Positions 12,801-26,364 of a DNA stretch of 64,000 bases are shown here, one piece after another. The stretch comes from Parus major (taxonomy: Eukaryota; Chordata; Aves; Passeriformes; Paridae). Below the pieces are notes generated by a model. That model was not told the DNA's origin and searched no databases. It worked only from the letters and a program-made list of their open reading frames with translations. Each line of letters starts with the position of its first letter. Within the stretch, counting starts at the first letter, position 1. The position numbers were made by a program, and so were the translations under genes. The stretch lies in NCBI RefSeq assembly GCF_001522545.3, contig NC_031768.1, forward strand, positions 81,811,769 through 81,875,768, in the 5' to 3' direction.

Positions 12801-15800
12801 GAGCTCAGCACAAGCTTCACTCTGGAGACTACAAACACCAGCAGCAGCAAATAAGGTTCAGACAGAGGAAGTCTCCATCTTCCCTGCAAAATGTGGCCAG
12901 TTGTACCTGAAGAGATGAAGGAAGCTTCAGCAAAAAGGGTGGGAAATGTCCTTCTGGAATGTCTGATGCCTGAAATCTTGGCAACATAAAAGCAGGGGAG
13001 AAGGGAGGGATGGGAATGGATGTGGGCTTCATAAGTTTTATCCAAGATGCTATTTCAATCACTAAATTGCTTCTGTGGATCCAAGACTTCATAGCCCCAT
13101 GATGCATCCACGTCTGCTAGACTGGCAATTTGTGAGAGTGTTTCATAGGAGCTCATCCTGGGTAGGGAATAGAGGTGGGAACAAGTTGCTGTTTGTTATT
13201 CCCCAGCCTTCTCAATTTCATGGAAGTTGGGGTCTTCTGGCTCCTGTTCAGAATGCAAGATAAACTTGAGGCTTCTGCAGGTGAACAGTATCTTTAGACA
13301 GTGAAGAATAAACAGAAAAAGTGAGTCATGAACAAAGATATAAAGACTGCAGTGGTAAGACCTGAAAAAAAGACTGTCAAAAAAACAACTAGCATTTTAC
13401 TTTTCTATGTTTTTATGTCAAGTTATTTTAAAGTAAAAAAAGTTCAAAACACCTTGAACATTGATAGTTTCAACCTGCATCTATGATGCGTAAATTTCTG
13501 AAGTTGTTCTTTTCTAAAATTCAATTATAAAATATGCTATTATGCCAATGTTTTCAGTTTGCACCCAAAAACAGAACTCCCAAAATAATGAGCTTTTTAT
13601 CATCTCCTGTCTTGTCTCCCTTCCCCTCTCCCCGCCTCCCCCCCAAAAAAAATTAAAATGATGAGTCCTTTTTAATACTTTTTAATACATACACAATAAA
13701 ATATGTGTTCTTCAGTAACTTTTCTTTCATTCTCGGTTTCAAGATAAAAAGCGCTTAATACTGACCCTGAAAAATTACATATGGAGTTTGAAGCCACACC
13801 ACAGTTATGCTGTACTGTATACATGAATAGAAGTCAAAGAAATTTGAGACCTCAAGGAAAGCAGCAAGTATTTGTCTATCTAGCTTGGTGTAAGCCAAGG
13901 GACAGACAGGACCATTCTTCTTAGGTTCTCTTGAAAGCAAGCCAGAACTCAGAAGTTCCTCCGGAATAACTGCTGGATGCTTTATCCCAATCCCACTCTG
14001 CCTCAGACCAGCAATGATGCTCTGCATTTTATGTAAATTCACCAGCAACAAGGACTCAGAAATTAACTGAAAATTCTGTTAATTAACTATGAACCAGAAC
14101 ACAAAACAACTCCCTCTCCCAACAAAGCTGTCCTGATTCTGTAGATTATCACTACTAAAAAAAATAAAATCAAAAAATAGTACTGAACCCTCACGCTCAA
14201 AGTACCATTTGTCAGGGGTAACATAATCAGATGTGTATGAATAAAGATGTCAAGATTCGTTTAGTAAATAGACCATTCAATAATCTCTATTTTCTTGGAT
14301 TTTACTGCTTAACAGCAGCTAAGCACATCTAAGAAACCAATAAACATGCAATATGGTAAACAACTACTGTGAATGCTATGAATTCAAATTTTTTCATTTT
14401 CAAAGGTGATAAACTGAGGACACCTTTCTACTTTCATTTCAAAATCAATTTTGTCACTGATTTTGCTGAAACAAAAGAAGGTCTTTTCCAAAGAACTACC
14501 ATTAAATTGAAGAGAAATACTGAGAATAACTTTACAAGAGCTTCCAAATTTCATATTAACCACAATGGAACAAATAATACTCAAAAAGCAATAGAAAATA
14601 AATGAGAAAAATGGAAAGATCTGCTCAAAGACATTTTTTATTTTAATGGATGCTGAGTTTCCATAGAAGTGATGTTGCAGAAACTTAGTGGCAATTTGAA
14701 TTTAATGAAGGATAGTTGAAAAAAAAAATCATTATTCAAATCGCCCCCTTAAATCTCTAAAGGCACCCTTCATGCACACGTCGTGAGGGGGAGAAAATGC
14801 ATAGCTGAGCAGATATTATTAAAATAGAATATATACTACACTAGAAAACTGATAAGCATATACCTGATAAGTAAAACCCTCTTCACTAAAGAACTGATAA
14901 AGCAAATGTCACGATTTTATTATCAAACCAGTCCTTTATTTCAAAAAAGTACAGGAGAGAATCCAAACTTCCAAGATTTAATCACTTTTACTATCAAGGG
15001 AGAGAGGAAGAAACCAAACCTTGCCCTGTTCCGCTGGTGGGAATCTAGATTCACTTATCTGATAGCAGAGTTTTGTTCCAGTCATCCAATTCTTATTTTA
15101 AGGAGTTCTGGTCTACCAGAAGTAATGCCCATCTGTAACCTCAAACTTAAGAAGCCATTAAACTCCTGATTGCTGGAAGCAGGAAAGGAATGATATTCCA
15201 AGGGAAATATTACTCTGTACTCTTACCACACCGTATCTCTAAGCATCAACCACAGAATTCTACCATCGGCAGAGGTACAGAGGTCCTTTGGGACTTTTGT
15301 TCTCTCTCCTGTGCCAGTTTTAAGGTTTATGAACCATTTAAAGTGACTGACTCTGCTAATGCCAAATGTGACTAAATTTGCTTTTTAGCAGGCAGACCTG
15401 GGCTGAGCTTACAATCAAAAACTCTCCTGCGCAGAGATGCAACAGATCAGCACTCTCAGTTCTGTTTTACAGTAGCAGGGCAAATCCAGGCAGACTGCAA
15501 ATTCTCAGGTGGGTTATTCACCTGGCTTTTTTACTGAGACCAATCTTTAAATAGCATGGTATGTGCTTTATCTTACACATTCATCCAGTAGCAGAGACCA
15601 GCACAGGATGACAGCAGAAGTTAGAAGTGTCTGACAGTGAATAACTTCCAAATTCTCAAGTGAGGTTTACATGATTGTGTTCCCTGTAACAGCAGATGAT
15701 TGGGTTCCCTCTCCTGAGGTTTATTCCCCATCCTTCAACCCAGTATTGCCATTCTGATACTGTCATGACATTTAAATATTTTTAGGTGGACATCCAGTGT

Positions 15801-16868
15801 TAGAAATTGCTGTTCTTCACTCATGAAAGTCTTTTTATGATTACCTATTCTGCAAGGATAAGCTGTTTAAAAATAGTAAATGTTTATCCAAATATGAATA
15901 TCCCTAAGTACCTCAGAAATAAGGACATGGCAGGGAAGAATAAAATGTGAGAGCTATTCTGTGGCTGAAAATAGAGCACCAAAACATGGAAGAGCACTCC
16001 CTTACCCAGCTTTCTACTCCCAAAATATTTCAAGACCCAGGCTTCTCTTGGGAAATGTGAGACTGGTGGCAGAGAAGGGAGTAACACAGCAGTCAGACTG
16101 AGAGGCAGGTGGCACAGTAAAAAAGAACAGGAGTGAAAACTTGCAGGTTTAGATTAACTGGAGACAGGGACAAAGTTATTTATGCAGCAGAGATAAGTAC
16201 AACTGGGGTAAACTCAGGAGCTGACACCAGAGACACGAAAAAGGAGATACTGAAATCTATGTATAAAAATACATATACATAGACTATACCTGTGGGAGGA
16301 AAAGCTTCAGCTTTCCTGTGGTTTTGCTTTTTCTTTAATTCTACAGCATCCTATTTTAGATGTTTCCACCATACATTATAAACAATTCAGAGGAATAGAG
16401 AACGTGTAGCCTCTAAATGAAGCTGCCCTGAAATCCAGCTCTGAGCAAAGACAGTGACATTGGAGCAGATTGCAGATCTGACAGTTCCTTCACACTGTCA
16501 CTGTCCCCTTGCTCCCCAGCCAAAGCCCAGCTCACAAAATAACCCAGCAAAGGGATGGCCCAGGCTGCCAAACTGATGTAGCAAAACCCTCTTTGGAAGT
16601 TTTATCTGTGATGATGAATATTATTTTAAATGTCCCTTTTCCATTCCACAGAAGAGTAATATTCTGTTCTGTCATTTACATGATACAAAGTCCCAAGGTT
16701 GTTTCAAGAGCTGACCAGTTGCATGGCAGAGTGAGGTACAAAGATGTGATATCATGTATGGACTATTAGCTTTATTATGAGTTAATTGGGTTAATTACCC
16801 TCAGTGCAGCACTTGTTCTAGAGCTGATATGCTCAATGTATCCCTACACAATGCAGTCATATTCTCCA

Positions 16869-16990
16869 CCTCTCTGCTTCTCACCCTTGTTTTTAAAATG
16901 GGGATAACAGCTTTTCCCAACTTCTTCACAAGGATCTTGTGAAAACAAATTAACACTGAGCTGAGATGCTCAGATGCTGAGGAAATCCAG
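16869..16990 (+). mobile_element. MIR-like SINE relic
   Basis: The stretch contains CTCTGCTTCTCACCC, then TTTTTAAAATGGGGATAACA, then a block resembling CTTCACAAGGATCTTGTGA, and ends GAGCTGAGATGCTCAG. This follows the order of the MIR 3' half (cctcagtttcctcatctg, taaaatggggataata, ctcacagggttgttgtgagg). It is highly diverged, as expected for an ancient amniote SINE. The tRNA-derived 5' part is not recognisable. Confidence 0.6.
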
Positions 16991-17576
16991 TTAAGTATCC
17001 AAGGTAGGAGAGACGGCCCTACTGTGGATTACATGATTAGGAACTGTTAGAATGACTGACAGGATGCATCTGAATCCGTATTAAATGATAAACACTTGAA
17101 GCAAATATTTATGCCGGTGGTTTCACATAAGATGGTGAATCTTGATGCAAAAAAGGCAAATGTCCACCAAGAAAAATTCATGCAGGGTCACTGACCCTGA
17201 GAGACAGAAGCTCCAAGAGTGATCAACAAGCAGGGCTGAACACATTTGGGTTTTGGCAAGGCTCAAGCCCCAGGAAGGGATGATAAAATTCAGGTCTGTT
17301 TGCATGGATAATTGAAGTTCCAGTTTTCAAACCTATGAAAACACAGTACAATCAGACCTATAATTCACAGTCTTCCTGTGACATGCAACAGCTTATCAAT
17401 TATATGTTTTACAGGAAATTTATATTCCTGCTTCCTTAGAGAGCCCAGAACAAACAACAAAAGCAAACAAATCCTAATTTGCATTTGTTCACAACTGAAA
17501 AAAAAAAAAGTTTCAACAGCACAGAACTGAATATTCTGCAGGGAAGCGTAATTTCTATCAGCATTCAATGAAGCTT

Positions 17577-17612
17577 TTTATATTCATTTCTTGTGAATTT
17601 ATATTCATTTCT
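17577..17612 (+). repeat. Short tandem duplication, 21-base period
   Basis: TTTATATTCATTTCT occurs at 17577-17591 and again at 17598-17612. Two copies only; typical of local replication slippage. Confidence 0.9.
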
Positions 17613-18123
17613 GTGCAACACCTTCCTGATATATAAGCTGTCCCAGTCCCAGCGCAGGATTCCCATGCTTATTTAGAGTGGCATATGAGTGATACCAACA
17701 GGGTCAAAGGGAGGACCCCTAAGCACTTCGCAGGAGACATTCAGAACTTTCCAGGAATAAATCTTTGCAGAACACATTTGTTAAGATGGCTGTTTATAGC
17801 CATTTATGTGATAAAGAGAGACTTTTAGGTTCCCAGAGCCCTTTAAGTGCAAATGGCATTATACAGTATGTATGTACTGAATGAAAAATAGGACTTGCAA
17901 TCTAGAAGTACCAATGAAAATGCCACTAAAACATATGGTCTATTTTGGTTAAACAGATTTTTTTCCAAGGTATTAAGGAAAAAGGCATTAGGTATAATAC
18001 CACATCCTGTGAGAAGTTGTAATACCTCTACACAGCTTGAGCTGTGCCCAGATCCACTCCTCTTTTCATTTGCATTTTGCCTGGCAGTCAGTAGCAGTTC
18101 TACCTATCTATTGATGGTAGTAA

Positions 18124-18949
18124 GGCTCTGCAGAGGGATCCAGACAGGCTGGATTGATGGCCTGAGGCCAGTTGTAGGAGGTTCAACAAGGCCAGGTGCT
18201 GGGTCCTGCCCTTGGGTCACAACAACCCCAGGCAGGGCTAGAGGCTGAGGACAGAACAGCCAGAAAACTGCCCATTGGAAAAGGCCCTGAGGGTGTTGGT
18301 CAACAGCAGCTGAACATGATCCAGCAGAGTGCCCAGGTGGCCAAGAAGGCCAGTGGCACCCTGGCCTGGATCAGCAGTGGTGTGGCCAGCAGGAGCAGGG
18401 CAGTGATTGTCCCCTGTACTCGGCACTGCTGAGGCCGCACCTCAAATCCTGTGTTCAGTTCTGGGCCCCTCACTGCAACAAAGACATTGAGGGGCTGGAG
18501 CGTGTCCAGAGAAGGGCAATGGAGCTGGGGAAGGGTCTGGAGCACAAGTCTGGTGAGAAACAGCTGAGGAAGTCTGGACTGCTTAGCCTGGAGAAAAAGA
18601 AGCTGAGCTGGGACCTTCTTGTTCTCTTCAACTACCTGAAAGGAGATTGTAGCCAGATGGAGGTCAAGTTCTTCCCCCAAGTAACAAGTGACAGAATGAG
18701 AGGAATGGACACAAGCTGCACCTGAGGACATTTAGTCTGGATAGCAGGAAAAATTTATTCACTGAAATGATGGTCAGTCACTGAAACAAGCTGCCTGGGG
18801 AAGTGGTGGAATCACCACTATTGAAACTGTTCAAAAGGCACGTGGATGTGGCACTTGGTGACTTGGTTTAGTGGTGAGCAGTGCTGGGTTAATGATTGGA
18901 CTCCATAATCTTAGAGGTCTTTTTCCAAGCTTAATGATTCTATGGTTCC
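18124..18949 (+). mobile_element. CR1 LINE, 5'-truncated, about 0.8 kb
   Basis: The copy starts in the CR1 ORF2 C-terminal region (CTGGATTGATGGCCTGAGGC, then GGTGCTGGGTCCTGCCC), runs through the conserved block around GGGCCCCTCACTGCAACAAAG and GAGGGGCTGGAGCGTGTCC, and ends in the 3' UTR with AAGCTTAATGATTCTATGG. Frameshifts and stops break the reverse transcriptase remnant, so it is inactive. Most short frames on both strands between 18196 and 18731 are shadows of it. Confidence 0.95.
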
Positions 18950-21900
18950 AAAAGGATAACAGTAATGAAATGTGTGTTTGGAGTACCTAGAAAGAAAGTC
19001 TTGTACCTGTGTGTCTGCTGTATGTCAACACTTTGTCACAGACCTGGGCAACACTGAGAAAACCATGGAATACACCTTCAGTTCACTGTCAGAGATGGCT
19101 GCCCACATCTCCTGTACCATTAGTCAAGAGAAACACAGCCTTCCATAACCCAATCCATCCATACCAGTGTAAAGGTGAATTGTCCCTCAAAAGTGTTTAT
19201 AGTTCTCCAACAACATAAATATGGACATGAATTTCACTGTCAGCATCACTATCAAATAGTGCTGAGCAAGGCACAGTTTCTATCCTTTTTTTTGCCACAA
19301 CTGGTTCTGCCATAAGTTTCTTCTGTAGATTTTTATATTACAGCATGAGGCAAAGCAAGGCAGCTTGCTAACATGTAGTTAGATACCATGACAGGAGTTA
19401 CTGACCTCTAAGAGTCCTACTCTTCCAGTTGAGCTCCCCTTTACCTGTTGGCTACATACACATACACTTTTTAAGTTATATGGTCAACTTCTTTGATTTC
19501 CTACAAAAAATATTAGATCACTGCTTAATTTTACACTGCAGCACATCTAAGAGAAAAAGAATTAAAACTCATTTGCTGACTTTACTGGGGACTAGAAACA
19601 CATCTAAGCAGTCGTAATAGCCATATTTCCTGGTTATTGCAGGTTGTAAATAAAGAGTGCAGCTAACTTTGGTTTTGTGTATATTGCCATAAGCCCAGAA
19701 TGTTTGACTCACTCATGTTTGACCTTAGCATGGAATTTCCCATGTCAGGAGAGTGTGGCTTTTGAGTAGCAATATCCTTGGTATATAACCCCCAAGCTAA
19801 GTATATCCTATCACAAAAACTGTACTCCAACAGTGCTTTCCCTCTGGGAATAATAAATAATAAATACTGTAGAAATTGGATGTGCACATTGGTTATAAAC
19901 TTCAGTAACACTGTCAAAATGTTGCCTGGCTGAATGAGCACTTAAAACAGAATTTTAAAATAGTGTCCAGAAGAGAATTAAGTGTTGTTTAAATTTTTTT
20001 TGCTCATAAACCTCATGAGCTGCAATGATTTTAAGTAGTTAAATCTATATTTACTTTTCCATAAAAGTACCTTTAAGTAATTGCTCTCATACAGATCAAT
20101 ACTAGTTTTCAGCTTAAATAAAATTTCCATAACCAAGTTAGAAATATTTTGCTCTAAATTATGCACTGCTACACTTCTGTGACTGGGACTGCTGCAGAAA
20201 CATCCTGGTGCTTTCCACAAAACAAAGCAAGCAATAAAGACAGCAAATATCCTATACATAATGTGTGCTTAATGAGATTACTCATTGTAAATAACTCATG
20301 CAAAATGTTTCCTGATGATGAGATCAAACAGCTATGTGGGTCAGTCCACAGATAATGGTTTTGAGCAGCTTATTGTTTATAACAGACATTTTAAAATGTA
20401 TTATCAACTTATCTTTGGGGTTTCTGAGCTTATTTTGCAATTTCGTAACCCTTCCATAGTTTCACTGGGAGCTGCAGTGGGATGAAGGACCATATATGTT
20501 AAAAATTAGACATATATATTTCTTTATCAAAGGGCTTATTGCCATTTTAAGAAATCTTCTATCCCCCTCCTTCCCTACTATTTGATAAAATAGTGGAGTA
20601 AATGGCTTCTTTTGCCTTATCTCTCTCAAAATTTGCTCCTAAACCTAATCCTTTCTGTTTACAGATACTCTGCCAGCCTATGCCTCTATCTACCCAAGCA
20701 TGAAGCATTTGCTGCCCTGCTGGGTTGTGCTGTGGTTTGCTGCTAATCCAACACTACCTTAGTCTAGCTGGAATTTTCCCCACAGAATCCGTAAATCAGA
20801 TTACAGGAGAGACTCTTCAGCACCACCAGCTACTGCCAACAACAATAGGAACAACATGTTTTTCCCTGGGAAAGGCTAGGGAGGGGTGGTGAAAACAAGA
20901 AGGAAGCATCAGAGAGCTATCCAAGGGCAAGGGGGATTTAAGTGGCTGTTTTAAAAAGCAGCTCCATAGCTGGCATTTGGTGACAGACTCAGCATTGCAG
21001 GGTACAGACAGACTTTTTTAACCGTGCCTTTTAAAGAAGTGGACAATTAACTGCATTGAGCACTGGGCAAGGAGGGGTACAGGAGACTCAGGAATGAAGA
21101 AGATCTGCAGGAATATAGAGACCTATCAGAAATATGCATGGCATTGCTCAAATACCTCCTTTAAAAATAAAACTGGGGTTTAGCATTCAGAATTTTCCAT
21201 TGCTATCAGCACTGAGGTGAAAGACAGAAGAAGCACTGTATTAATAGCTCTGTTCTCAAATATTTCACTTTAGCCACAAAAAGCATTCACCACCACCTGG
21301 ACTGAGAGTGAAATTTATTGGCCAACAGGGGTTTAATAGAAAAAGACTTAAAGCTTAGAGAGACCCTGCAAAATCTGTTTCTTGGAGTGCAGAGAAATCT
21401 GTTTATTTTATAGAGCACATCTACACAGGAGAGGATGGGACATCATTAGGAGGCACAACGCTAGTCCCAGGAGAGAGCTGACTCCTGCCAAATGGAGACT
21501 TTTATTTGTTTTGTGTTTAAAAAAAGCAAGACTGATTTCAGAAACAGTTCTTCCAGGCTCATAGCCCTAGACCAAATCAGAATATGCATGTTTCAGTATG
21601 TTTCTGCTTGGCTCCATATCATGTCAGAACATTCTTTACATAGAGCACAACCACTAGAACCAACTTGCATCTTCCAAGTCATCTTCCAAAAGTAAGAAGG
21701 AATATGTAGGAATTTCTTTAAAACAACTCCTGTGAAGTGAATCTCAATACAAAAGCCTTAATTTGCTTAAACCAGGAATGTTTATGGGTTAGCTCTCCAA
21801 TCAAGCAGGCTAAATTCATAATGGTGCAGGGCATTAGTGCATTCCCGTTCCTCCAGTGTTCCAAATAAACTGGAAAAGAAAAGCCAAAAGTAACTATATC

Positions 21901-23721
21901 CTCTGCACACAGATCTATCCCATGTAAATAGAGCAAGAGCATATGAAGGTTCAAAGAGGAGTGACACTTGGTCTCCTTGTGCTATGGATACAGGCAAATC
22001 AAAGGGCAGAAAGACTGAGAGTTCAGCTACAGGGCAGGCTGGCACCTAAAACCTTCACTGGATTTCTGCAGAATGTAGCATCTACGTAAATCTGCAGCCT
22101 GTGAGCTATGGCAGCAGGTACAACTTCTGCATTTACCCTGCAAGGACCCTCCTTAGGTTCACCTTTCCTTAAAGTCACTGTCCCACTCTTCACATTGAGG
22201 GGACAGCTGATGCTGAATGAGGGTCTGCTTAAGACATGTAGCAGATCCTTTGCCTTTTGTGCCCACGCCCCTTTTACTGCTCCTTCCTGATGCTTCTCCA
22301 CAGCAGATGATGCCCAAAAGGGATTTTTTTCCGTGGGCTAGAGCTGAGGACCGAAGAGCTCTCCTGAGAATGCAGCAGGGAAAAGCAGAGGGATCCTATT
22401 AATGCTGCAGGGTGATCTAAGGTGAATGCTTGTGCCGAATGCCAAGCTCAAGACAAGCTGTCAAGTGGGCTAGAAGGAAAGACAACCCCAAATGTTTTTG
22501 CAACACAGGTGCAGCTTCTGACACTTCATTTTCTTTACATAATGGATCTAGCTAGCAAGCAGCCACAGTGATAGGGAGAGGTTTAGTATGACAGAGAGCA
22601 GTACGATGAATTCCTTTTGGAGTATTTTATAATCAAACACTACAAGCCTTTGGAAGACATGACTAAAAGTGCAAGTGCAGACAAAGTCACCCTTAGGTAA
22701 TTCCCTTGATTAAAAATCTCAGACTTAAAATTAATCTAATTAAGGACATTGTGAAGGCACAGAAAGGCAGTATTCACTTATGGCCTCTTTTGCAGATGGT
22801 GATTTGCCAAACAGAATGGACAATCTTAACTGCAAGAATCACCAACAAATTCAAACAGGATGGTAAATTAGTGATGGCAAAAGTAAGCCTTACATAACAG
22901 CAATACTGCCAGATCTGCTGGTTCTTGCATTACATACAAAAGGCACTCCCAAGAGAGGGCACTTATTTTTTTTTATAAAAAAGTCAGAAAAAGGAGAGCC
23001 CAGGCACATGCCATCCTCAGTGACACAGAAAGCATAACTGATGAAAGAGGATACCTTCCCTAGCAGTTTGTTTTTCCTTCATTGTTTGACACGGTTCCCT
23101 TTACCACTGTTGAGAGACATCCAAACACATGCTGTCGTCATCTAATAGAGTTTTCACAACTGGCCAGATGTCTGCTTTTTTTTTTTCCCCCTACAGGATT
23201 TTTATAGGAGGCAATATGCTTTGATGTGTCACTGTAAGTTTTCATTTCATTAATCAGATTTCTATCAAAATGCTGATGTTTCACAGATATTTTTCTGTGA
23301 TAAAGGCAAGTCAGTAAAAAAAACACTGTTGAAAAAAGATAGGGAAAAATATCGACCACTTAGAAGTTAATTTCTGTCTGATTTAATTTTCTCCTACTGT
23401 CTGCATTAGTCTCCCAGGAAAATAAGTAAGTCTACTCAAGTATAGTAAAATGTGCCTATAAATATCTGATACAGATAAGACAGAAAAATCTGTTGGGCTG
23501 CATTTGTTTGATAAAAAAGAAGCAGAAGGTACTTAGGAATTACAACTTATTTCCCTTCACTCCATTCAGCTTTATAATCAAGAAAAAATATAGATAATAA
23601 CAAGCTTCAAGTAGGCAATTACCTCAAGGACCACATGTTGTACTCTAGAATCAAAAAAAATAGCAACCAAGTGAATGACTGAAATATATTCTAATAGAAA
23701 ATTGGTTGGTTTTTTCATAAA
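18950..23721. other. Non-coding unique sequence between two CR1 copies
   Basis: No exon or repeat family was recognised. A locally GC-richer patch at about 22010-22400 carries overlapping short frames on both strands without convincing splice sites. Confidence 0.55.
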
Positions 23722-24660
23722 CTCAGAATTGTCTGGGTTAGAAAAGACCTTAAAAAACCATCTAGTCCCACACATGGGCAGGAACACCTTTCAATAGAGT
23801 AGGTTGCCCAAAGTCTCATTCAGCTTGATCTTGAGCACTTCCAGGCATGAATCATCCACTGCTTCTCTGGGCAACCTGTTTCAGTGTCTCACCAACCTCA
23901 TAGCAAAGAATTCTTTTTTTATGGTAAATTTAATTCTACCTTCTTTCAGCTTAAAAATATGACCCCTTGTCCTGGTAAAGATTGTATTAAAACATTTGTC
24001 CCCATCTTCTTTATAAACCCCCTTTAAATGGGGAAAGGCCATGACAAGGGCTCCCCGCAGCCCTCTCTTCTCCAGGGTGAACAGACCCAGCTCTCTCAGC
24101 CTATCTTTGCTGAAGAGGTTCTCCAGCCTTCTGACCATTTCCTTGGCCTTCTCTAGACCTGCTGTAAAAGGTCCACATCCTCCTTTTGCTGGGATCCCAG
24201 AGCTGAGCATAGCACTCCAGGTGGGGTCTCATCACAGCAGAGGTGAGGAGAAGAATTCCCTTCCTCACCCTGCTGGCCACACTGCATTGGATGCAGCCCA
24301 GAATACAATCGGCTTTCTGGGCTGGGAGTGCACATTGCCAATTCATGTCCAGTTTTTTATTTACCAGTACCCCCAGTTCCTCAGGGCTGCTCTCAATTCA
24401 TTTATCTCACATCTCACAGCATGTGCTGACACTGGTGATTATCTTGATCCAGGTGCAGCACCTTGCACTTGGCCTTGTTAAACTTAATGAGGTTTACACT
24501 GGAGCACATCTCCAGCCTGTGACAGTCCCTCTGGATAGCATCTCCTCCCTCCAGCACAACTGCACCATTCAGCTTGGTGTTATCTGCAAATTTGCTGGAG
24601 GTACACTCAATCCCACTATGTTGTTGATTAAGATATTAACTAGTAGTGGTCCCAGAACCA
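23722..24660 (-). mobile_element. CR1 LINE, 5'-truncated, about 0.94 kb, antisense
   Basis: Read on the minus strand, the copy enters in the reverse-transcriptase region (the block with AAGTGCAAGGTGCTGCACCT at about 24450-24480) and proceeds through GACCCCACCTGGAGTGC, AGAGAGCTGGGTCTGTTCACC and the 3' UTR, ending near GTCTTTTCTAACCCAGACAA. It is the longest CR1 copy in the window. The 146- and 147-codon frames here are by-products of its GC-rich sequence. It is coding-defective. Confidence 0.95.
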
Positions 24661-26178
24661 GTTTCCACTCTGTTTTTAAAAAATAACACTTGAACTTACT
24701 CTGATCTTAGACAATTTCTCATGTTTAGCAAGACAATGAAGTTCAATCCTCAGCTTACCATTTTTTGTGACATTATGTTAGCTATGCATGCACAGATACC
24801 TAACAAGAGACAAGCAAAGAATACTCAAGATAAATGTTTTTATTTTTTGTGGTTTAAGAAATAAGTATCCTAAAAAATGCCCAAAGTATTTAAAGCCACT
24901 GCTTAAAAAGTCAGGTCATGGTGTTACATAGCGTGCAACTGCTCTTGACTTGCTACAAATGTCCAGCACAGTTCCAGTTCTCAAAGCATCACACTACCAT
25001 ACTTGTGCAACCCTCTCAATATAGAATAGAAACACAAAACAACATAAACCATACCACAAAGTCAATCCAAAGTCTTTGAGAATGGAAACCAATAATTAGA
25101 ATGAGTTACTAATAAGTTACTGGCCTAGATCCTCACCTGGTAAAATACTGGGTAGCTCAACTGTTCAATCAGTATTTTTAAGTTTTATCATACAGATAAA
25201 CAATAAATAAATCATTTTAACATAATATAAAGACAACCGAAACCCCAGAGCTTACAATCACTTGCAAGATAAGTGAGAGACTGCGGAAGACTGACAACTT
25301 GAATTTGTTTCTCATTCATCTACTCATAAAAGGTGACAAGTTGATAGCTGTGGACCAACATCACGCTGTGGTCCAGAGCCAACAAAAATGTCAATGAAAT
25401 CTTGCCAACTCCTTAGGTGCAATAAATCATCATAGCTTTATTAGTCAGCCCTCTAACTTCCAGCACCCAAAGATTTGGCTCTATCTACAATACATGCTCA
25501 GACAAGATATAAATCAATGCAGTGTCAACTTGACAGCAGTTGGGTTTTTTCCTTCTCAAATGTTACTGTGTCTTTGATAGTTAAAAGAAAATCTCACTGA
25601 AGTCATCTAATTTACAAGAGGAGTAAAGCATTTACAGCAGAAATTTCCTATAAACTCAGCAAACCAAGTTTATTCATTATCCATCATCCCAAAAGCTGTT
25701 GTTACCTATACTGGGCAAATTTACCCACTTAATAGTATGTAAAACACTTGGAATCATCAGTCTTTCTTCCATGAGAAGGTGGAAAAGGAAAGATGCATCT
25801 CCCCTTCCCTGCATCACTACCTGGATCTGGATGGCTCCCAGTCACCGCACTCGGCTGGGGTCCAGTTACAGAAATCAACAGTAGCTCCACACTCCATAAG
25901 CTGGACTTCATCATCACCCTAAACCATGTTTGTCACTGCTCCAAGTTGAATGCATTCAATTCCTGAAGAGTCTGAACTTCTGGAGAAGCACTGATAAGCC
26001 TCTACCCAACAACTTCAACAGTTTAAGCTTCCCAAGGAGCTTGGTCTAGACTTAGGACTCATTACTGTTCTTTCTCAAATGCATTAATTATGGAAACTTT
26101 ACCCACCCAGGGCTGCTCCAAGCACAGAGACTTACCATTCAGTCCCTCAAATCTTTGTATTAAAAGGCTCAAACTTAC

Positions 26179-26364
26179 GGTAGAGTGCTGAATGGGTATC
26201 CAGGCAGGTGTTTCGACTGAGCATTTGTGAGATGGGCATCTGCCATGGCTCTGCTGCAAATAAGTGAAAAGGGCATTATACACAACACAGTATGCGCTGC
26301 AATCGCTAGGTGCAACGGACTCAATCCCATAGGGAGCATCTAGGAGCTTGCTCGTAGTCATCAC
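26179..26364 (-). CDS. Possible exon: 62-codon minus-strand ORF ending at a consensus splice donor
   Basis: An ATG-started frame on the minus strand (from 26364) runs to CTCTACC|GTAAGTTTGAG, a near-ideal donor at 26178. The peptide begins MMTTSKLLDAPYGIES and contains five cysteines, two of them in a CPSHKC motif. The frame continues past the donor to 26062 before a stop. Several CpG-containing codons survive here, which is unusual in this AT-rich intron. No protein family is recognised and no matching acceptor or partner exon was found. It may be a lncRNA exon, an old repeat or chance. Confidence 0.15.

Larger units (their letters stand above)
7879..16868. other. Non-coding unique sequence
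   Basis: About 9 kb with no recognised gene or mobile element apart from the short G/T tract and the palindrome listed separately. Reading frames up to 140 codons (11049-11471) show no family resemblance and no exon-like boundaries. Confidence 0.55.

Noticed and set aside
18196..18731. Several 60-140 codon frames on both strands
   Set aside because: They lie inside the CR1 copy at 18124-18949 and reflect its GC-rich, stop-poor sequence.
24041..24686. Frames of 146 and 147 codons on the plus strand
   Set aside because: They are antisense to the CR1 copy at 23722-24660 and do not encode a known product.
25729..25917. Minus-strand ORF with a signal-peptide-like start (MMMKSSLWSVELLLISV) and a CAG|GTAGTG donor
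   Set aside because: The hydrophobic start is short, no partner exon is visible and no family is recognised; chance is the simpler explanation.
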